NCBI RefSeq assembly: GCF_011290505.1
Contig: NZ_JAANPV010000007.1
Span: forward strand, 1-64,000
From: Paenalcaligenes suwonensis
Lineage (GTDB): Bacteria > Pseudomonadota > Gammaproteobacteria > Burkholderiales > Burkholderiaceae_B
Direction: 5' to 3'
DNA length: 64,000 bases
How positions within the stretch are numbered: position 1 is the stretch's first letter; each line of letters opens with the position of its first letter. Shown one piece after another: positions 27,099-36,879 of this stretch. The notes below the pieces were generated by a model. The model saw nothing but the letters and a program-made list of their open reading frames with translations. It had not been told where the DNA came from and made no database searches. A program made the translations under genes and the position numbers.

Positions 27099-28324
27099 TG
27101 GCAAGTCGAATTAAACCCGCATTATTCGCCGCTTTTATTGCTGGCGTGATTGTTGCCCCTGTCTTTGGTTTTCAGATTTTGCGTTCCGGTATGAACACCA
27201 CTGTTCAACCTGAATGGCCTCTGATTTTTTATGGCATGGCGGCTGTTTTTATCGTGCAGTTATTGCGTCCTGCATTGGCTGGTAAATTCGCTCAAAAAGG
27301 GGTGTCATTTAAGATTCCTCCCATGGGGGACCGCACTAGACAAGTGTTAATTGGCGCCTTAATTCTTTTGGCGCTAGTGTGGCCTTTTTTCTCGGGTAGA
27401 TCACAAATTGATATTGCTACCTTGGTGCTCATCTATGTGATGTTAGCGTTAGGTTTGAATATCGTGGTGGGCTATGCTGGTCTGCTTGATCTGGGCTTTG
27501 TGGGTTTCTACGCGGTGGGTGCTTATACCTATGCGCTGATGTACCACTGGCTAGGCCTAGGCTTTTGGTGGGCACTGCCGTTCTCGGGCATCATGGCGGG
27601 TATTTTCGGTTACTTGCTAGGCTTCCCTGTATTGCGGCTGCGCGGCGACTACCTGGCGATCGTAACCTTAGGGTTTGGGGAAATTATTCGTTTGTTGCTG
27701 ATCAACCTGTACGACTTTACAGGCGGTCCAGACGGTATTTCTGGTATTCCTAAGCCTACTGTATTCGGTTATCCCATGATGCGTCGTGCACCGGAAGGGG
27801 AAACCACTTTCCACGACTTGATGGGGTGGGCCTTTAATAACCAAGATATGACCACGTACTTGTATATCTTGGCGTTGGTGCTCGCCTTAATTACGTTCTT
27901 TGTGTCTAACCGTTTGCTACGTATGCCTATAGGTAGAGCGTGGGAAGCCTTACGTGAAGACGAAATTGCATGTCGTTCATTGGGTTTGAACCCTACAGGT
28001 ATTAAGCTTTCTGCCTTTACTATTGGTGCTACGTTTGCAGGCTTTGGTGGTGCGTTTTTTGCCGCTAGACAAGGTATTGTGAACCCAGAGTCCTTTACCT
28101 TTATTGAGTCAGCTCTGATTTTAGCTATCGTGGTATTGGGTGGTATGGGCTCACAGATAGGGGTGATTTTGGCGGCGATACTATTGACTGTACTGCCTGA
28201 GTTCGCACGTCAATTTGCTGAGTACAGGATGTTAGTGTTTGGTTTGGTGATGGTGTTAATGATGATTTGGCGTCCACAAGGATTGTTGCCAGCTAAACGC
28301 CCGCATGTGGAGCTTAAACCATGA
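27098..28324 (+). CDS. livM: Branched-chain amino acid ABC transporter permease LivM
   Basis: This is the second Liv permease subunit, 408 residues, with an extra N-terminal membrane region of about 80 residues before the conserved core ([33 protein letters not shown]). The coupling loop is [21 protein letters not shown]. The long form with a DUF3382-like N-terminus occurs in other proteobacteria. It overlaps livG by 4 nt (ATGA). Confidence 0.94.
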   Translation: MASRIKPALFAAFIAGVIVAPVFGFQILRSGMNTTVQPEWPLIFYGMAAVFIVQLLRPALAGKFAQKGVSFKIPPMGDRTRQVLIGALILLALVWPFFSGRSQIDIATLVLIYVMLALGLNIVVGYAGLLDLGFVGFYAVGAYTYALMYHWLGLGFWWALPFSGIMAGIFGYLLGFPVLRLRGDYLAIVTLGFGEIIRLLLINLYDFTGGPDGISGIPKPTVFGYPMMRRAPEGETTFHDLMGWAFNNQDMTTYLYILALVLALITFFVSNRLLRMPIGRAWEALREDEIACRSLGLNPTGIKLSAFTIGATFAGFGGAFFAARQGIVNPESFTFIESALILAIVVLGGMGSQIGVILAAILLTVLPEFARQFAEYRMLVFGLVMVLMMIWRPQGLLPAKRPHVELKP

Positions 28325-29094
28325 CACAGACCAAAAAAATACTGGATGTAGATGGGCTGTGCATGCGTTTTGGCGGTTTGCTAGCCGTTGATAACGTTAA
28401 GTTCGATCTAGAACCCAAAGAAGTATTTGCGATCATTGGGCCTAACGGCGCAGGTAAAACCACTGTATTTAACTGCATTAGTGGCTTCTACAAACCCAGC
28501 GATGGCAATATCCGCTTAGACGGTGAATCCATTCAAGGCTTACCTAGCCACATGGTGGCGCGTAAAGGCATTGTGCGTACGTTCCAAAACGTACGGTTAT
28601 TTAAAAACCTGACCGTGCTAGAAAACTTGATGGTTGCTCAGCACACGCGTATCCACACAGGCTTATTAGGTGGCTTGTTTAAGTTGCCCGTGCATAAGCG
28701 TTCTGAAGAGAAAGCCTTAGAACGTGCGGCTCACTGGTTAGATTACTTAGACTTACGTGAGTTTGCGAACCGCGAAGCGGGTAACTTAGCCTACGGCTTA
28801 CAACGCCGTTTAGAAATTGCGAGGTGCATGATTACCGAACCGCGTATTTTGCTACTGGATGAGCCTGCTGCGGGTCTAAATCCTCAAGAAAAGCGTGACT
28901 TGCAGGTACTGATTAATGATTTGCGCGATAAACATAATGTCGCTGTCTTGTTAATCGAGCACGATATGAGCTTAGTAATGGGCATTTCTGATCGCGTGAT
29001 GGTAATGGAATACGGTAGACCTATTGCTTCGGGCCTACCTACCGAAGTACAGAATGATCCGCGTGTAATCAAAGCGTATCTGGGGGAAGAATAG
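28321..29094 (+). CDS. livG: Branched-chain amino acid ABC transporter ATP-binding protein LivG
   Basis: This 257-residue ATPase of the Liv transporter has Walker A (GPNGAGKTT), Q-loop TFQNVRLF, signature [14 protein letters not shown] and Walker B ([13 protein letters not shown]), followed by [11 protein letters not shown]. The substitution of LSGGQ by LAYGLQ-type is normal in LivG. It is cotranscribed in livHMGF, overlapping livM and lying one nucleotide before livF. Confidence 0.95.
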   Translation: MTQTKKILDVDGLCMRFGGLLAVDNVKFDLEPKEVFAIIGPNGAGKTTVFNCISGFYKPSDGNIRLDGESIQGLPSHMVARKGIVRTFQNVRLFKNLTVLENLMVAQHTRIHTGLLGGLFKLPVHKRSEEKALERAAHWLDYLDLREFANREAGNLAYGLQRRLEIARCMITEPRILLLDEPAAGLNPQEKRDLQVLINDLRDKHNVAVLLIEHDMSLVMGISDRVMVMEYGRPIASGLPTEVQNDPRVIKAYLGEE

Positions 29095-29095
29095 C

Positions 29096-29797
29096 GTGCT
29101 TAAGCTTGAGAATGTCAGTACATATTACGGTGCTATTCAGGCTCTGGATGACGTCACACTAGACGTAAACAAAGGGGAAATCGTCACCTTAATTGGTGCG
29201 AACGGTGCAGGTAAAACCACCACGCTAATGACAGTATGTGGTTCTCCACGGGCTAAAAGTGGTCGTATTACCTTTGAAGGCGAAGACATTAGCAATCTTC
29301 CTACGCATGAAATCATGCAACGTGGTATTGCTATATCGCCAGAAGGGCGTCGCGTTTTCCCGGACCTAACCGTGTCTGAAAACCTAAAAATGGGTGGTTT
29401 CTTTTTAAGTAAATCGCAAATAGCAGAAGGGGAGGAGCATGTGTACGAGCTGTTCCCTCGATTGCGTGAGCGGTCAGTACAGCGTGCAGGGACGATGTCA
29501 GGCGGTGAGCAGCAGATGCTGGCGATTGGCCGTGCGCTGATGAGTAAACCTAGGCTATTGCTGCTAGACGAGCCTACGCTAGGTTTGGCGCCACTGATCA
29601 TTGCGCAAATCTTCGATATTATTCGTACTATTAGAGAAGAGGGTGTTACGGTCTTCCTGGTAGAGCAGAATGCGAATAAGGCCTTGCAGGTGGCTGATAG
29701 AGGCTATGTAATCGAAACAGGCAAGGTAGTCATGCAAGATACAGGTGCTAATCTGTTGGCCAACCCAGATGTACGTAAAGCCTATCTAGGTGTGTAA
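29096..29797 (+). CDS. livF: Branched-chain amino acid ABC transporter ATP-binding protein LivF
   Basis: This 233-residue second Liv ATPase has Walker A (GANGAGKTT), signature MSGGEQQML, Walker B (LLLLDEPTLGLAP) and H-loop FLVEQN. The start is GTG at 29096, one base after the livG stop. It is the last gene of the Liv operon, followed by a symmetric terminator. Confidence 0.95.
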   Translation: MLKLENVSTYYGAIQALDDVTLDVNKGEIVTLIGANGAGKTTTLMTVCGSPRAKSGRITFEGEDISNLPTHEIMQRGIAISPEGRRVFPDLTVSENLKMGGFFLSKSQIAEGEEHVYELFPRLRERSVQRAGTMSGGEQQMLAIGRALMSKPRLLLLDEPTLGLAPLIIAQIFDIIRTIREEGVTVFLVEQNANKALQVADRGYVIETGKVVMQDTGANLLANPDVRKAYLGV

Positions 29798-29813
29798 GCA
29801 ATAAAAGAAACAA

Positions 29814-29843
29814 AAAGAATGCCGGTGCAATACCGGCTTCTTT
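29814..29843. terminator. Bidirectional-type terminator after livF
   Basis: AAAGAATGCCGGT pairs with ACCGGCTTCTTT (one extra base on the left arm) around a GCAAT loop, giving an A-rich left and T-rich right flank. It starts 17 nt past the livF stop. Confidence 0.85.
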
Positions 29844-29915
29844 AGTTATAATTAATGCAACTAACGGAAGATACAAATTTTTAGTTAAGCTAAGTTTCCA
29901 GCAAAGAGGGTGCAA

Positions 29916-30974
29916 ATGGGACAATCCAAAGCATTACGACAAAAAGAGGCCATCATCCTGTTTGAAAAATGGATGGATAGCCAACATCCGCCCTTTAGAT
30001 TGTCCAGCAAACGTATATACCAAGTATTGTGGCGCAGATTTTTAGAGTGGCTACCTACACAACGGCTTAACATCAACACCGTTAACGAAGTACATATCGC
30101 CAATTTTCTGAGCAGCTTAGAAGATACCAATAGGCAGCAACGCGAGCGCTATCAGTTAGTCATACTTCGTGCTTATGAAGCTCTTCAAGCACAAATTCCT
30201 GCACTGATTAATCCCACCGCCTCACAACAATTACAGGACATGCACGCCACGTCGTGGCGCGACTCTAGTAGTAATCAAAGCAAACAGTTTCTTACGCCAG
30301 AGCAGTGCCAAGAAATCATAGAAATGCTGGAAGCAGAGCAGCAAAGGCTAGCTTTGGAACACCATAGTCTTACTGCTGCGGCATTGTGGAAGGCACATAG
30401 AAATGCAGCAGTCATCGCCTTGTTATTGGGTTGTGGGCTTAAAGCCTTAGAAGTGCTTTCTTTACGCATTGATTCGCTGCATAACAATGAGGATGGCGAA
30501 TACTGTTTGGATACGGGCTGTTTTATCAGTTTTACGCTGCAAGAACAGCTAGCGCTCAACCGTAGTGACCCTCAGGACTCTACCATCCATGCGTATATAC
30601 AAGATTATGGTGGTAAACACCGCGTGCTCACTTTGCCTGAATGGGCTATACCAGTAGTGTTGAGCTGGAAACAGCGACTAGAACACGCCAGTGGCCACCA
30701 GCTTTTATTTCCTTCTAACCGAGTACCTTCTGAATTTCGCTCAAAAGAAACGATGAACCCAGCTACTTTGGCTAGAATCGTTGCAGGTTGGGGCAGTGAA
30801 CATGGTGTTCCTGGTTTAACAGCGCAGAAACTACGTAATAGTTATGGCGGGCTATTACTAGAAGAGGGGGCAAGTTTGTCTGACTTAGACAGTCATATGG
30901 GATTCGTGGCGGCGGCCGCCGGAAGTTCCAGACTAGCCGCCGAGTGGCGTTCTTTCAAAAGCCACAATTGCTAG
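29916..30974 (+). CDS. Degenerate tyrosine-recombinase-like protein
   Basis: The 352 residues have the two-domain plan of Xer/phage integrases: an N-terminal SAM-like helical domain (about residues 10-100) and a C-terminal catalytic-like domain (130-345). The catalytic set is damaged. Box I GLR is GLK (about residue 176), HxLR is QKLR (304-307, Arg kept), the second box is SHMG, and the nucleophile Tyr position is Trp (LAAEWRSF). Only one Arg and the YGGKHR Lys remain, so strand cleavage is unlikely and a DNA-binding or structural role is more plausible. The ATG at 29916 follows GAGGG; a GTG at 29910 is possible. It is convergent with a GST gene. Confidence 0.75.
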   Translation: MGQSKALRQKEAIILFEKWMDSQHPPFRLSSKRIYQVLWRRFLEWLPTQRLNINTVNEVHIANFLSSLEDTNRQQRERYQLVILRAYEALQAQIPALINPTASQQLQDMHATSWRDSSSNQSKQFLTPEQCQEIIEMLEAEQQRLALEHHSLTAAALWKAHRNAAVIALLLGCGLKALEVLSLRIDSLHNNEDGEYCLDTGCFISFTLQEQLALNRSDPQDSTIHAYIQDYGGKHRVLTLPEWAIPVVLSWKQRLEHASGHQLLFPSNRVPSEFRSKETMNPATLARIVAGWGSEHGVPGLTAQKLRNSYGGLLLEEGASLSDLDSHMGFVAAAAGSSRLAAEWRSFKSHNC

Positions 30975-30975
30975 C

Positions 30976-31584
30976 TTAGGCTAGACCTTCACCTTTTAGT
31001 GCCGCTTGTACGCCTGCGTCTGCTTCCATGTTTTTGAAGAAACGCTGCAAATTAGATAGATCACTAAGGTCAATTTTTTGCAGTGGTGCCCAACGCATCA
31101 CCACATACAGGTAAGGATCAGCAATGGAACGTGTGCAGGTGAGCCAATCTTTACCTTCTAATTGTTTGTCTAGCAGTTCAAAGTAGCCACGTAGTCGTTT
31201 GGCTGTGTTTTCTTTCACTTCTTGCTGTGCAGCTTCGTTTTGCGTGTAGCCTTGGATACCGAACATTACACCAAAGTTTTTGTGCACGTCTGAATTTAAA
31301 AATGACAAAGCACGACGAGTTTCAGCACGTTGTTGTGGTGTAGCACCCAATAGATTCTTTTCTGGCGCACTTTCAGCCAAATATTCCAAAATAGCGACGC
31401 TTTGCGTCAGCAGCATGTCGCCATCCATAAATGCAGGAACTGAACCCAATGGGTTAAGTGCTAGAAAAGCAGGCTCTTTAAGCTCTTTGCGGCTAACTGC
31501 TTGAGTTTGGAAAGGTTTACCAATCCACTCCAGCACGATATGCGATACCAAAGCGCAAGAACCAGCCATGTAATACAGTTTCAT
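30976..31584 (-). CDS. Glutathione S-transferase
   Basis: This 202-residue cytosolic GST has an N-terminal thioredoxin fold (MKLYYMAGSCALVSHIVLEW) with the beta-class-like Cys/Ser region, the LGSVPAFMDG cis-Pro loop and LLTQSVAILEYLAE, then an all-helical C-terminal domain. The start at 31584 follows GGAG; longer frames upstream lack GST sequence. It ends one base from the convergent recombinase-like gene and is divergent from the 2-hydroxyacid dehydrogenase gene. Confidence 0.9.
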   Translation of the reverse strand: MKLYYMAGSCALVSHIVLEWIGKPFQTQAVSRKELKEPAFLALNPLGSVPAFMDGDMLLTQSVAILEYLAESAPEKNLLGATPQQRAETRRALSFLNSDVHKNFGVMFGIQGYTQNEAAQQEVKENTAKRLRGYFELLDKQLEGKDWLTCTRSIADPYLYVVMRWAPLQKIDLSDLSNLQRFFKNMEADAGVQAALKGEGLA

Positions 31585-31756
31585 AAGAGCTCCTTCACAA
31601 GAAAAACAAAAAAACCTAGGCCTTTTATCACCTGCAATAACCCCGTTTTTAGTGCAGGGAACTGCAGTCTTATACATTACTACGGTAGACTATCCGACTA
31701 TGATACGCGCAGTTATTCGCGTCATGTGCCATGTTTGATCTTACCTTGAGTGTCAT

Positions 31757-32728
31757 ATGTTAAATCAGCCTCTACGTATTGTTTTTCTCGATAGCGAAAC
31801 ATTAGGCCCGCATACACAATTGCAGGCATTTTCTTTTCCTCATGAACTGGTTTGCTATACGAAAAGCACCGAAGCCGAAGCCATAGAGCGCTGTAAAACG
31901 GCCGACATCATCATCAGTAATAAAGCGCCCGTTAGCGCTGCTGTTATTGCAGCCGCACCAAAGTTGCGCTTAGTTGCGGTCGCCGCTACGGGCTACAACA
32001 ACGTTGATTTACACGCCTGTAAAACACGCGATATTGCTGTCTGCAATGTACGTAATTACGCTGAGCACACCGTACCAGAACATACGTTGGCGCTTATTTT
32101 TGCGTTACGCCGCAGTATCTTTGCCTATCACCAATCGGTAGCACGTGGCCGTTGGCAAGAAGCCCAGCAATTCTGCTATTTTGATTACCCCATACGCGAC
32201 TTAGCTGGCAGTACATTAGGTATTGTGGGCTCTGGAGCACTAGGTCAATCGGTAGCCAAACTCGCTCGCGGCTTAGGAATGAAGGTGCAATTTGCTGCTC
32301 GTAAAGGTAGCAATGCCGCTGACGAGGGCAAAGTCAGCTTTGAAACCATGCTACGCACGTCAGACATTATCAGCTTGCATTGTCCATTAACGCCAGAAAC
32401 CACCAACTTATTGACGGCTACCGAGTTTTCCATGATGGATAAACGTCCGTTGGTCATTAATACCGCCAGGGGCGGCTTAATTTGCGAAAATGACTTAGCT
32501 GATGCACTACGCAGTGGCCAAATTAGCGGTGCTGGTGTAGATGTAACGACCCCAGAGCCTCCACGCGACGACAACGTGCTGTTTAGCTTAATGGATCTGC
32601 CTAATTTTATCTTTACGCCTCATGTAGCGTGGGCGAGTCAAGAAGCTGTGCAGGCCTTGGCCGATCAAGTTGTAGGCAATGTAGACGCTTTTGTAGCGGG
32701 TAATGCTAGGAATTTGGTCACGGTGTAA
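31757..32728 (+). CDS. D-2-hydroxyacid dehydrogenase (glycerate/hydroxypyruvate type)
   Basis: This 323-residue NAD(P)-dependent dehydrogenase has its full catalytic triad: Arg in NTARGGL, Glu in TPEPP, His in TPHVAW. The nucleotide-binding motif is GIVGSGALGQSVAKLA and the substrate loop AATGYNNVDL. Overall it resembles glycerate dehydrogenases. It opens a tight run with an SDR, an epd-like gene and fumC; gaps are 9, 12 and 22 nt. This placement beside an epd homologue raises the possibility of an erythronate-phosphate role, but the length and pattern are not those of PdxB. Confidence 0.88.
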   Translation: MLNQPLRIVFLDSETLGPHTQLQAFSFPHELVCYTKSTEAEAIERCKTADIIISNKAPVSAAVIAAAPKLRLVAVAATGYNNVDLHACKTRDIAVCNVRNYAEHTVPEHTLALIFALRRSIFAYHQSVARGRWQEAQQFCYFDYPIRDLAGSTLGIVGSGALGQSVAKLARGLGMKVQFAARKGSNAADEGKVSFETMLRTSDIISLHCPLTPETTNLLTATEFSMMDKRPLVINTARGGLICENDLADALRSGQISGAGVDVTTPEPPRDDNVLFSLMDLPNFIFTPHVAWASQEAVQALADQVVGNVDAFVAGNARNLVTV

Positions 32729-32737
32729 GCAGCAATC

Positions 32738-33511
32738 ATGCAGACTATAGAATCTTTTATCCCGTCTTTTGATTTACAGGGCAAAACAGCGCTAATCACG
32801 GGTTCCGCACAAGGGTTAGGCTGGGCAATTGCGGCGGCCTATGCAGGGCTAGGTGCGCACGTTATTTTAAATGGTAGAACGGCAGCACCTTTATTACAGG
32901 CTCAGCAACGCTTACAAGCGGCGGGCTACTCAGCGTCTGTCTGGTGCCAAGATATTTCTGATCTTGCTACGCTTGAAGCCGCTTATGCTGCATTACCCGT
33001 TAAACCCGATATTTTGGTGAATACCGTAGGCTCACGTTTACGTAGTCCGCTTAGCGAACTAAACGTGACGCAAATTACCCAGCATATTCAGGATAATTTA
33101 ACGGCCACAGTGGTGTTATCAAAGCTAGCCGCCATGAGCATGGCCGCCAAAGGCTATGGTCGAATTATCACGCTAAGTTCTATTGCTGGTCGCATAGCCA
33201 GAGCAGGGGATGCAGTGTATCCTGTAGCTAAACAGGGCCTAGAAGCCATGGTGCGTTCCTTGGCAGTAGAGTTCGGCGCGCAAGGCGTTACCAGCAATGG
33301 CATAGCCCCGGGCACATTCGCGACCGAATCTAATCAAGTTTTGGCTAATGATCCCGTTAAAGGTGCTCATGTAATTGGCAGAAACCCACTTGCACGGTGG
33401 GCTCAATCTGCAGAAATTACACCTGCTGCCGTGTTTTTAGCGTCAACCTCTGCCAGTTATGTGAATGGCCACATCATTGTGGTGGATGGCGGTTTTTCTA
33501 TTACTTTTTAA
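32738..33511 (+). CDS. SDR family oxidoreductase
   Basis: This 257-residue classical short-chain dehydrogenase has cofactor motif ITGSAQGLGWAIA, NTVGS, the active-site Ser (LSSIAG) and YPVAK Tyr/Lys pair. The C-terminal segment ASYVNGHIIVVDGG is typical. It resembles gluconate 5-dehydrogenases and 3-oxoacyl-ACP-reductase-like enzymes; substrate cannot be assigned. It lies 9 nt after the hydroxyacid dehydrogenase and 12 nt before the epd-like gene, so the three are probably co-transcribed. Confidence 0.88.
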   Translation: MQTIESFIPSFDLQGKTALITGSAQGLGWAIAAAYAGLGAHVILNGRTAAPLLQAQQRLQAAGYSASVWCQDISDLATLEAAYAALPVKPDILVNTVGSRLRSPLSELNVTQITQHIQDNLTATVVLSKLAAMSMAAKGYGRIITLSSIAGRIARAGDAVYPVAKQGLEAMVRSLAVEFGAQGVTSNGIAPGTFATESNQVLANDPVKGAHVIGRNPLARWAQSAEITPAAVFLASTSASYVNGHIIVVDGGFSITF

Positions 33512-33523
33512 TCAAGGATGGGC

Positions 33524-34585
33524 ATGGAAACGCCTGTGACACGCATAGCAATCAATGGATACGGTCGCATAGGGCGATGTGTTTTACGTGCTATTTATGA
33601 ACGTAAGCTGCAACACGTTTTGCAGGTAGTCGCTATCAATGAGCCAGCAGATATGGAAAGCATGGCGTATTTGACGCGGTTTGACTCCACACATGGGCCG
33701 TTTCCAGCAACTAGCATCAGTCATGATGAGCAATCATTGGTGATTGATGGGCAAACTATTGCTGTCACACATGCACAAAACCCTGAAGATGTAGACTGGA
33801 AAAGTCTACATCTAGATTTAGTGATTGAGTGTTCAGGTGTGTATGGCAAGCGCGAACAACTGCAACGCTTTATAGACAGTGGTTGCCCACGCGTTTTGGT
33901 GTCGCATCCCGCAGATGGTGCAGCGGATGTAGACTACACCGCCGTGCTGGATATTAATGATGATGGTTTAGCAGCCGAACACCGCATTGTCTCTAATGCG
34001 TCGTGTACCACTAATGCCATTATTCCCGTGCTGGCCGAACTTGATAAAGCTTTCGGCATTGAGCACTGTTTCTTAACCACCTTGCACTCGGTGATGAATG
34101 ATCAGCCCATGATTGATGGCTACCATCACAAAGACTTGCGCCGCACTCGTTCCGCCATGCAGTCTATCGTGCCGGTAGCCACGGGTTTGGCACAAGGGGT
34201 AGAGCGTTTATTGCCACAATTGCAGGGTAAAGTACAAGCTAAAGCCATACGTGTACCTATTTTGAACGTATCCGCTATTGATTTGATGGTTAATTTACGT
34301 ACAAGCACCCAGCCAGAGGCGATTAACCAGTTGTTTAAAGACGCCGCGACAAAATCCTGTACTACCATTGCGTTCACGAATCAGCCGCATGCTTCCGTGG
34401 ATTTTAACCACGACCCGCATTCCGTCATCGTGGACGGTAGTCAAACACGTACTAATGATGAAGGCTTTGCCAACCTTTTTGTCTGGTTTGACAACGAGTG
34501 GGGCTTTGCCAATAGGTTGGTAGATATTGCACAAGTTTGGGTGCGCCGTTTGGCAGAAGCCAATGCGTTAGCCTGTACTAAATAA
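33524..34585 (+). CDS. epd: Erythrose-4-phosphate dehydrogenase-like GAPDH family enzyme
   Basis: This 353-residue NAD-dependent phosphosugar dehydrogenase has GAPDH motifs AINGYGRIGR, the nucleophile Cys in SNASCTTN and His in TLHSVMND. Family-specific traits are those of E. coli Epd (GapB): CSGVYGKREQ, LVSHPADGAADVD, DLRRTRSAMQSIVPV and VDFNHDPHSVIVDGSQT. Epd makes 4-phosphoerythronate for pyridoxal phosphate synthesis, but true GAPDH activity cannot be excluded. The ATG at 33524 follows AAGGATGG; another lies two codons upstream. Third gene of a four-gene run. Confidence 0.82.
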   Translation: METPVTRIAINGYGRIGRCVLRAIYERKLQHVLQVVAINEPADMESMAYLTRFDSTHGPFPATSISHDEQSLVIDGQTIAVTHAQNPEDVDWKSLHLDLVIECSGVYGKREQLQRFIDSGCPRVLVSHPADGAADVDYTAVLDINDDGLAAEHRIVSNASCTTNAIIPVLAELDKAFGIEHCFLTTLHSVMNDQPMIDGYHHKDLRRTRSAMQSIVPVATGLAQGVERLLPQLQGKVQAKAIRVPILNVSAIDLMVNLRTSTQPEAINQLFKDAATKSCTTIAFTNQPHASVDFNHDPHSVIVDGSQTRTNDEGFANLFVWFDNEWGFANRLVDIAQVWVRRLAEANALACTK

Positions 34586-34607
34586 TTTTTCTCTGTAGGA
34601 GCAAAGC

Positions 34608-36008
34608 ATGTCTGATACACGTATAGAACAAGATTCGATGGGTGACATTGCTGTCCCGGCTAAACACTACTGGGGAGCACAAACACAGCGCTCCATTATC
34701 AATTTCCCTATTGGGGTAGAGCGCTTCGTCTGGCAAGCGCCCATGATCCAGGCATTGGGCTACCTGAAAAAAGCCGCTGCTATGGCCAACAAAGAGCTAG
34801 GCGAGTTGCCAGCCACTGTGGCTGATCCCATTGTGGCCGCTGCCCAGTTGGTAGTAGAAAATAAATTGGACGCGGAATTCCCGCTGGTGGTGTTCCAGAC
34901 TGGTTCTGGCACACAAAGCAACATGAACGCTAACGAAGTCATTGCCAACAAAGCGATTGAGCTGGTGGGCGGTGTGATTGGTAGCAAAAGCCCCATCCAC
35001 CCTAATGATCACGTGAATCGTGGGCAGTCGTCTAACGACACCTTCCCAACAGCTATGCATATCGCTGTGGCCCTGCAAGTGAAACATCGCTTGCTGCCTA
35101 GCGTTGCACAACTGCGTGACACCTTTAAAAGCTTGGCTTCACGCTACGAAACACTGGTAAAAACAGGTCGTACCCACCTGCAAGATGCAACGCCAGTCAC
35201 CTTGGGCCAAGAAATTGGCAGCTGGGCGGCACAGTTAGACTTCGCTCTAGAACATGTAGAGGCTCAACTGCCAGGTATTTATGATTTGGCGATTGGCGGC
35301 ACAGCAGTAGGTACAGGGCTAAATGCCCACCCTAAATTTGGCGACACTGTTGCGCGTCATTTAACAGAACTTACTGGCTTGCCATTCCGTAGTGCTGAAA
35401 ACAAATTCTTTGCACTGTCTGCGCACGATGCGTTGGTCAACATGTCGGCCTCATTGCGTACCTTGGCGGGTGCGTTGATGAAAATTGCTAACGACGTGCG
35501 TTGGTTGGCCAGTGGCCCTCGTTGCGGTATTGGTGAGATCCAAATTCCAGAAAACGAACCAGGCTCTTCCATTATGCCCGGCAAAGTAAACCCCACACAG
35601 TGTGAGGCCATGACCATGGTATGTGTGCAGGTGTTTGGTAACGACGCCGCCGTTGCCTTTGCTGGTTCGCAAGGTAATTTCCAATTAAACGTCTACAAAC
35701 CCGTTATGGTGCATAACGTGATGGAAAGTATTGCCTTGGTTAGCGATGCGTGTTTGTCCTTTGACGAGCATTGTGCTGTAGGCATTACACCGCACGAAGA
35801 GCGTATTCGTGAAAATCTGGATAAAAACCTGATGTTGGTAACCGCATTGAACAAGCATATTGGCTACGATAAAGCTGCCACTATTGCTAAAACGGCCCAT
35901 AAAAAAGGACAAAGCCTGAAAGAAGCAGCGCTTGAATCAGGCTTTGTGACAGAAGCGCAATACGACAGTTGGATTGACCCATTGGCCATGACAAAACCGT
36001 CGCTATAA
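34608..36008 (+). CDS. fumC: Fumarate hydratase class II
   Basis: This Fe-independent fumarase interconverts fumarate and malate in the TCA cycle as a homotetramer. The 466 residues include [13 protein letters not shown], the [15 protein letters not shown] block, [11 protein letters not shown] and the signature [13 protein letters not shown]. FumC is commonly used under oxidative or iron-poor conditions because it has no Fe-S cluster, which fits the iron/peroxide genes nearby. It is the last gene of the run and has a strong shared terminator. Confidence 0.97.
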   Translation: MSDTRIEQDSMGDIAVPAKHYWGAQTQRSIINFPIGVERFVWQAPMIQALGYLKKAAAMANKELGELPATVADPIVAAAQLVVENKLDAEFPLVVFQTGSGTQSNMNANEVIANKAIELVGGVIGSKSPIHPNDHVNRGQSSNDTFPTAMHIAVALQVKHRLLPSVAQLRDTFKSLASRYETLVKTGRTHLQDATPVTLGQEIGSWAAQLDFALEHVEAQLPGIYDLAIGGTAVGTGLNAHPKFGDTVARHLTELTGLPFRSAENKFFALSAHDALVNMSASLRTLAGALMKIANDVRWLASGPRCGIGEIQIPENEPGSSIMPGKVNPTQCEAMTMVCVQVFGNDAAVAFAGSQGNFQLNVYKPVMVHNVMESIALVSDACLSFDEHCAVGITPHEERIRENLDKNLMLVTALNKHIGYDKAATIAKTAHKKGQSLKEAALESGFVTEAQYDSWIDPLAMTKPSL

Positions 36009-36019
36009 CGCTCTAGCGG

Positions 36020-36056
36020 CGGGCAAGCAGCGTAAGTTGCTTGCCCGTTATTTTAT
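36020..36056. terminator. Terminator between fumC and the convergent uspA-like gene
   Basis: CGGGCAAGCA (36020-36029) pairs with TGCTTGCCCG (36038-36047) over an 8-nt loop, followed by TTATTTTATTT in the fumC direction. It lies 11 nt after the fumC stop and just past the stop of the minus-strand gene. Confidence 0.88.
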
Positions 36057-36478
36057 TTGATCAGCGTTACTGGTACGCTAACCAAGCTTAGTACTTTGGT
36101 GGTTACAGAACCCAAGATCAAGCCTGGTACTGCCCCCAAACCACGGCTACCCATAATGATGTGATCACAATGATGTAGTTGCACGTACTCTTCAATGGTT
36201 TCTGCAACCGAACCTGTGAGTACACTGTGCTGAAATTTAACGCCAGACTGTGTAGCCAGCTCCATGGCAGGTGCTAGTGCAGCTTTACCTTCATCCTGAT
36301 AATATTCGTTCAGTACCTCAGGCGCAAAAAAGCGCGATACATTGCGCGACACGATAGGAGCTTGCACAGTCACTATGTGCAGTTCGCCATCGGGAATAGA
36401 TTTCAGGATCGAAATTGCCATTTGCACCGCACGACTAGACGCGTCGGAACCATCAACTGGTACTAAAATTTTGCGCAT
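36053..36478 (-). CDS. Universal stress protein, UspA family
   Basis: This 141-residue single-domain Usp has the alpha/beta fold start KILVPVDGSDASSRAVQMA and the ATP-binding loop GSRGLGAVPGLILGSVT (Gx2Gx9GS), so it is of the ATP-binding class. Such proteins act in stress survival in the cytosol. It is convergent with fumC and divergent from a small cytochrome c gene. Confidence 0.9.
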   Translation of the reverse strand: MRKILVPVDGSDASSRAVQMAISILKSIPDGELHIVTVQAPIVSRNVSRFFAPEVLNEYYQDEGKAALAPAMELATQSGVKFQHSVLTGSVAETIEEYVQLHHCDHIIMGSRGLGAVPGLILGSVTTKVLSLVSVPVTLIK

Positions 36479-36537
36479 AACATATCCTCAGTGTAGGGGG
36501 AACATAATGACTATTGTAATGTGAGAGCACCTGCATA

Positions 36538-36876
36538 ATGACACGACGATGCAGCTTTATTGCTATTTGTTTGATCCTTGCCCCTGTACACACCGTTTTG
36601 GCGGAACCCTCTACCCAAGACGTGCTAGATACGCTCAAACAGAACACATGTTTAGCCTGTCACCGCGTTGATAAAAAACTTTTAGGGCCTTCCTTTCAAA
36701 GCATTTACGATGCTGCGCCAGCTAGCCCTGAACGTGCTGAACTGCTGAAAACTCATATACGAGGCGGCAGCCAAGGGGTGTGGGGACCCGTTGCTATGCC
36801 CCCCAACAATAAAGTCAGTGATGCCGATATAGAGGCTATAGTGCGCTGGATTTTATCGGGTGCCCCTGCAGAATAA
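36538..36876 (+). CDS. Small monohaem cytochrome c (class I)
   Basis: This 112-residue precursor has a signal peptide (1-22, ending VLA) and one CLACH haem site at about residues 38-42. The distal Met ligand lies in PVAMPPNN. Size and arrangement resemble cytochrome c-551/c5 electron carriers of the periplasm. It could accept electrons from the dehydrogenases in this window, but no partner is directly linked. It ends 3 nt from the convergent nadA gene. Confidence 0.9.
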   Translation: MTRRCSFIAICLILAPVHTVLAEPSTQDVLDTLKQNTCLACHRVDKKLLGPSFQSIYDAAPASPERAELLKTHIRGGSQGVWGPVAMPPNNKVSDADIEAIVRWILSGAPAE

Positions 36877-36879
36877 TAT

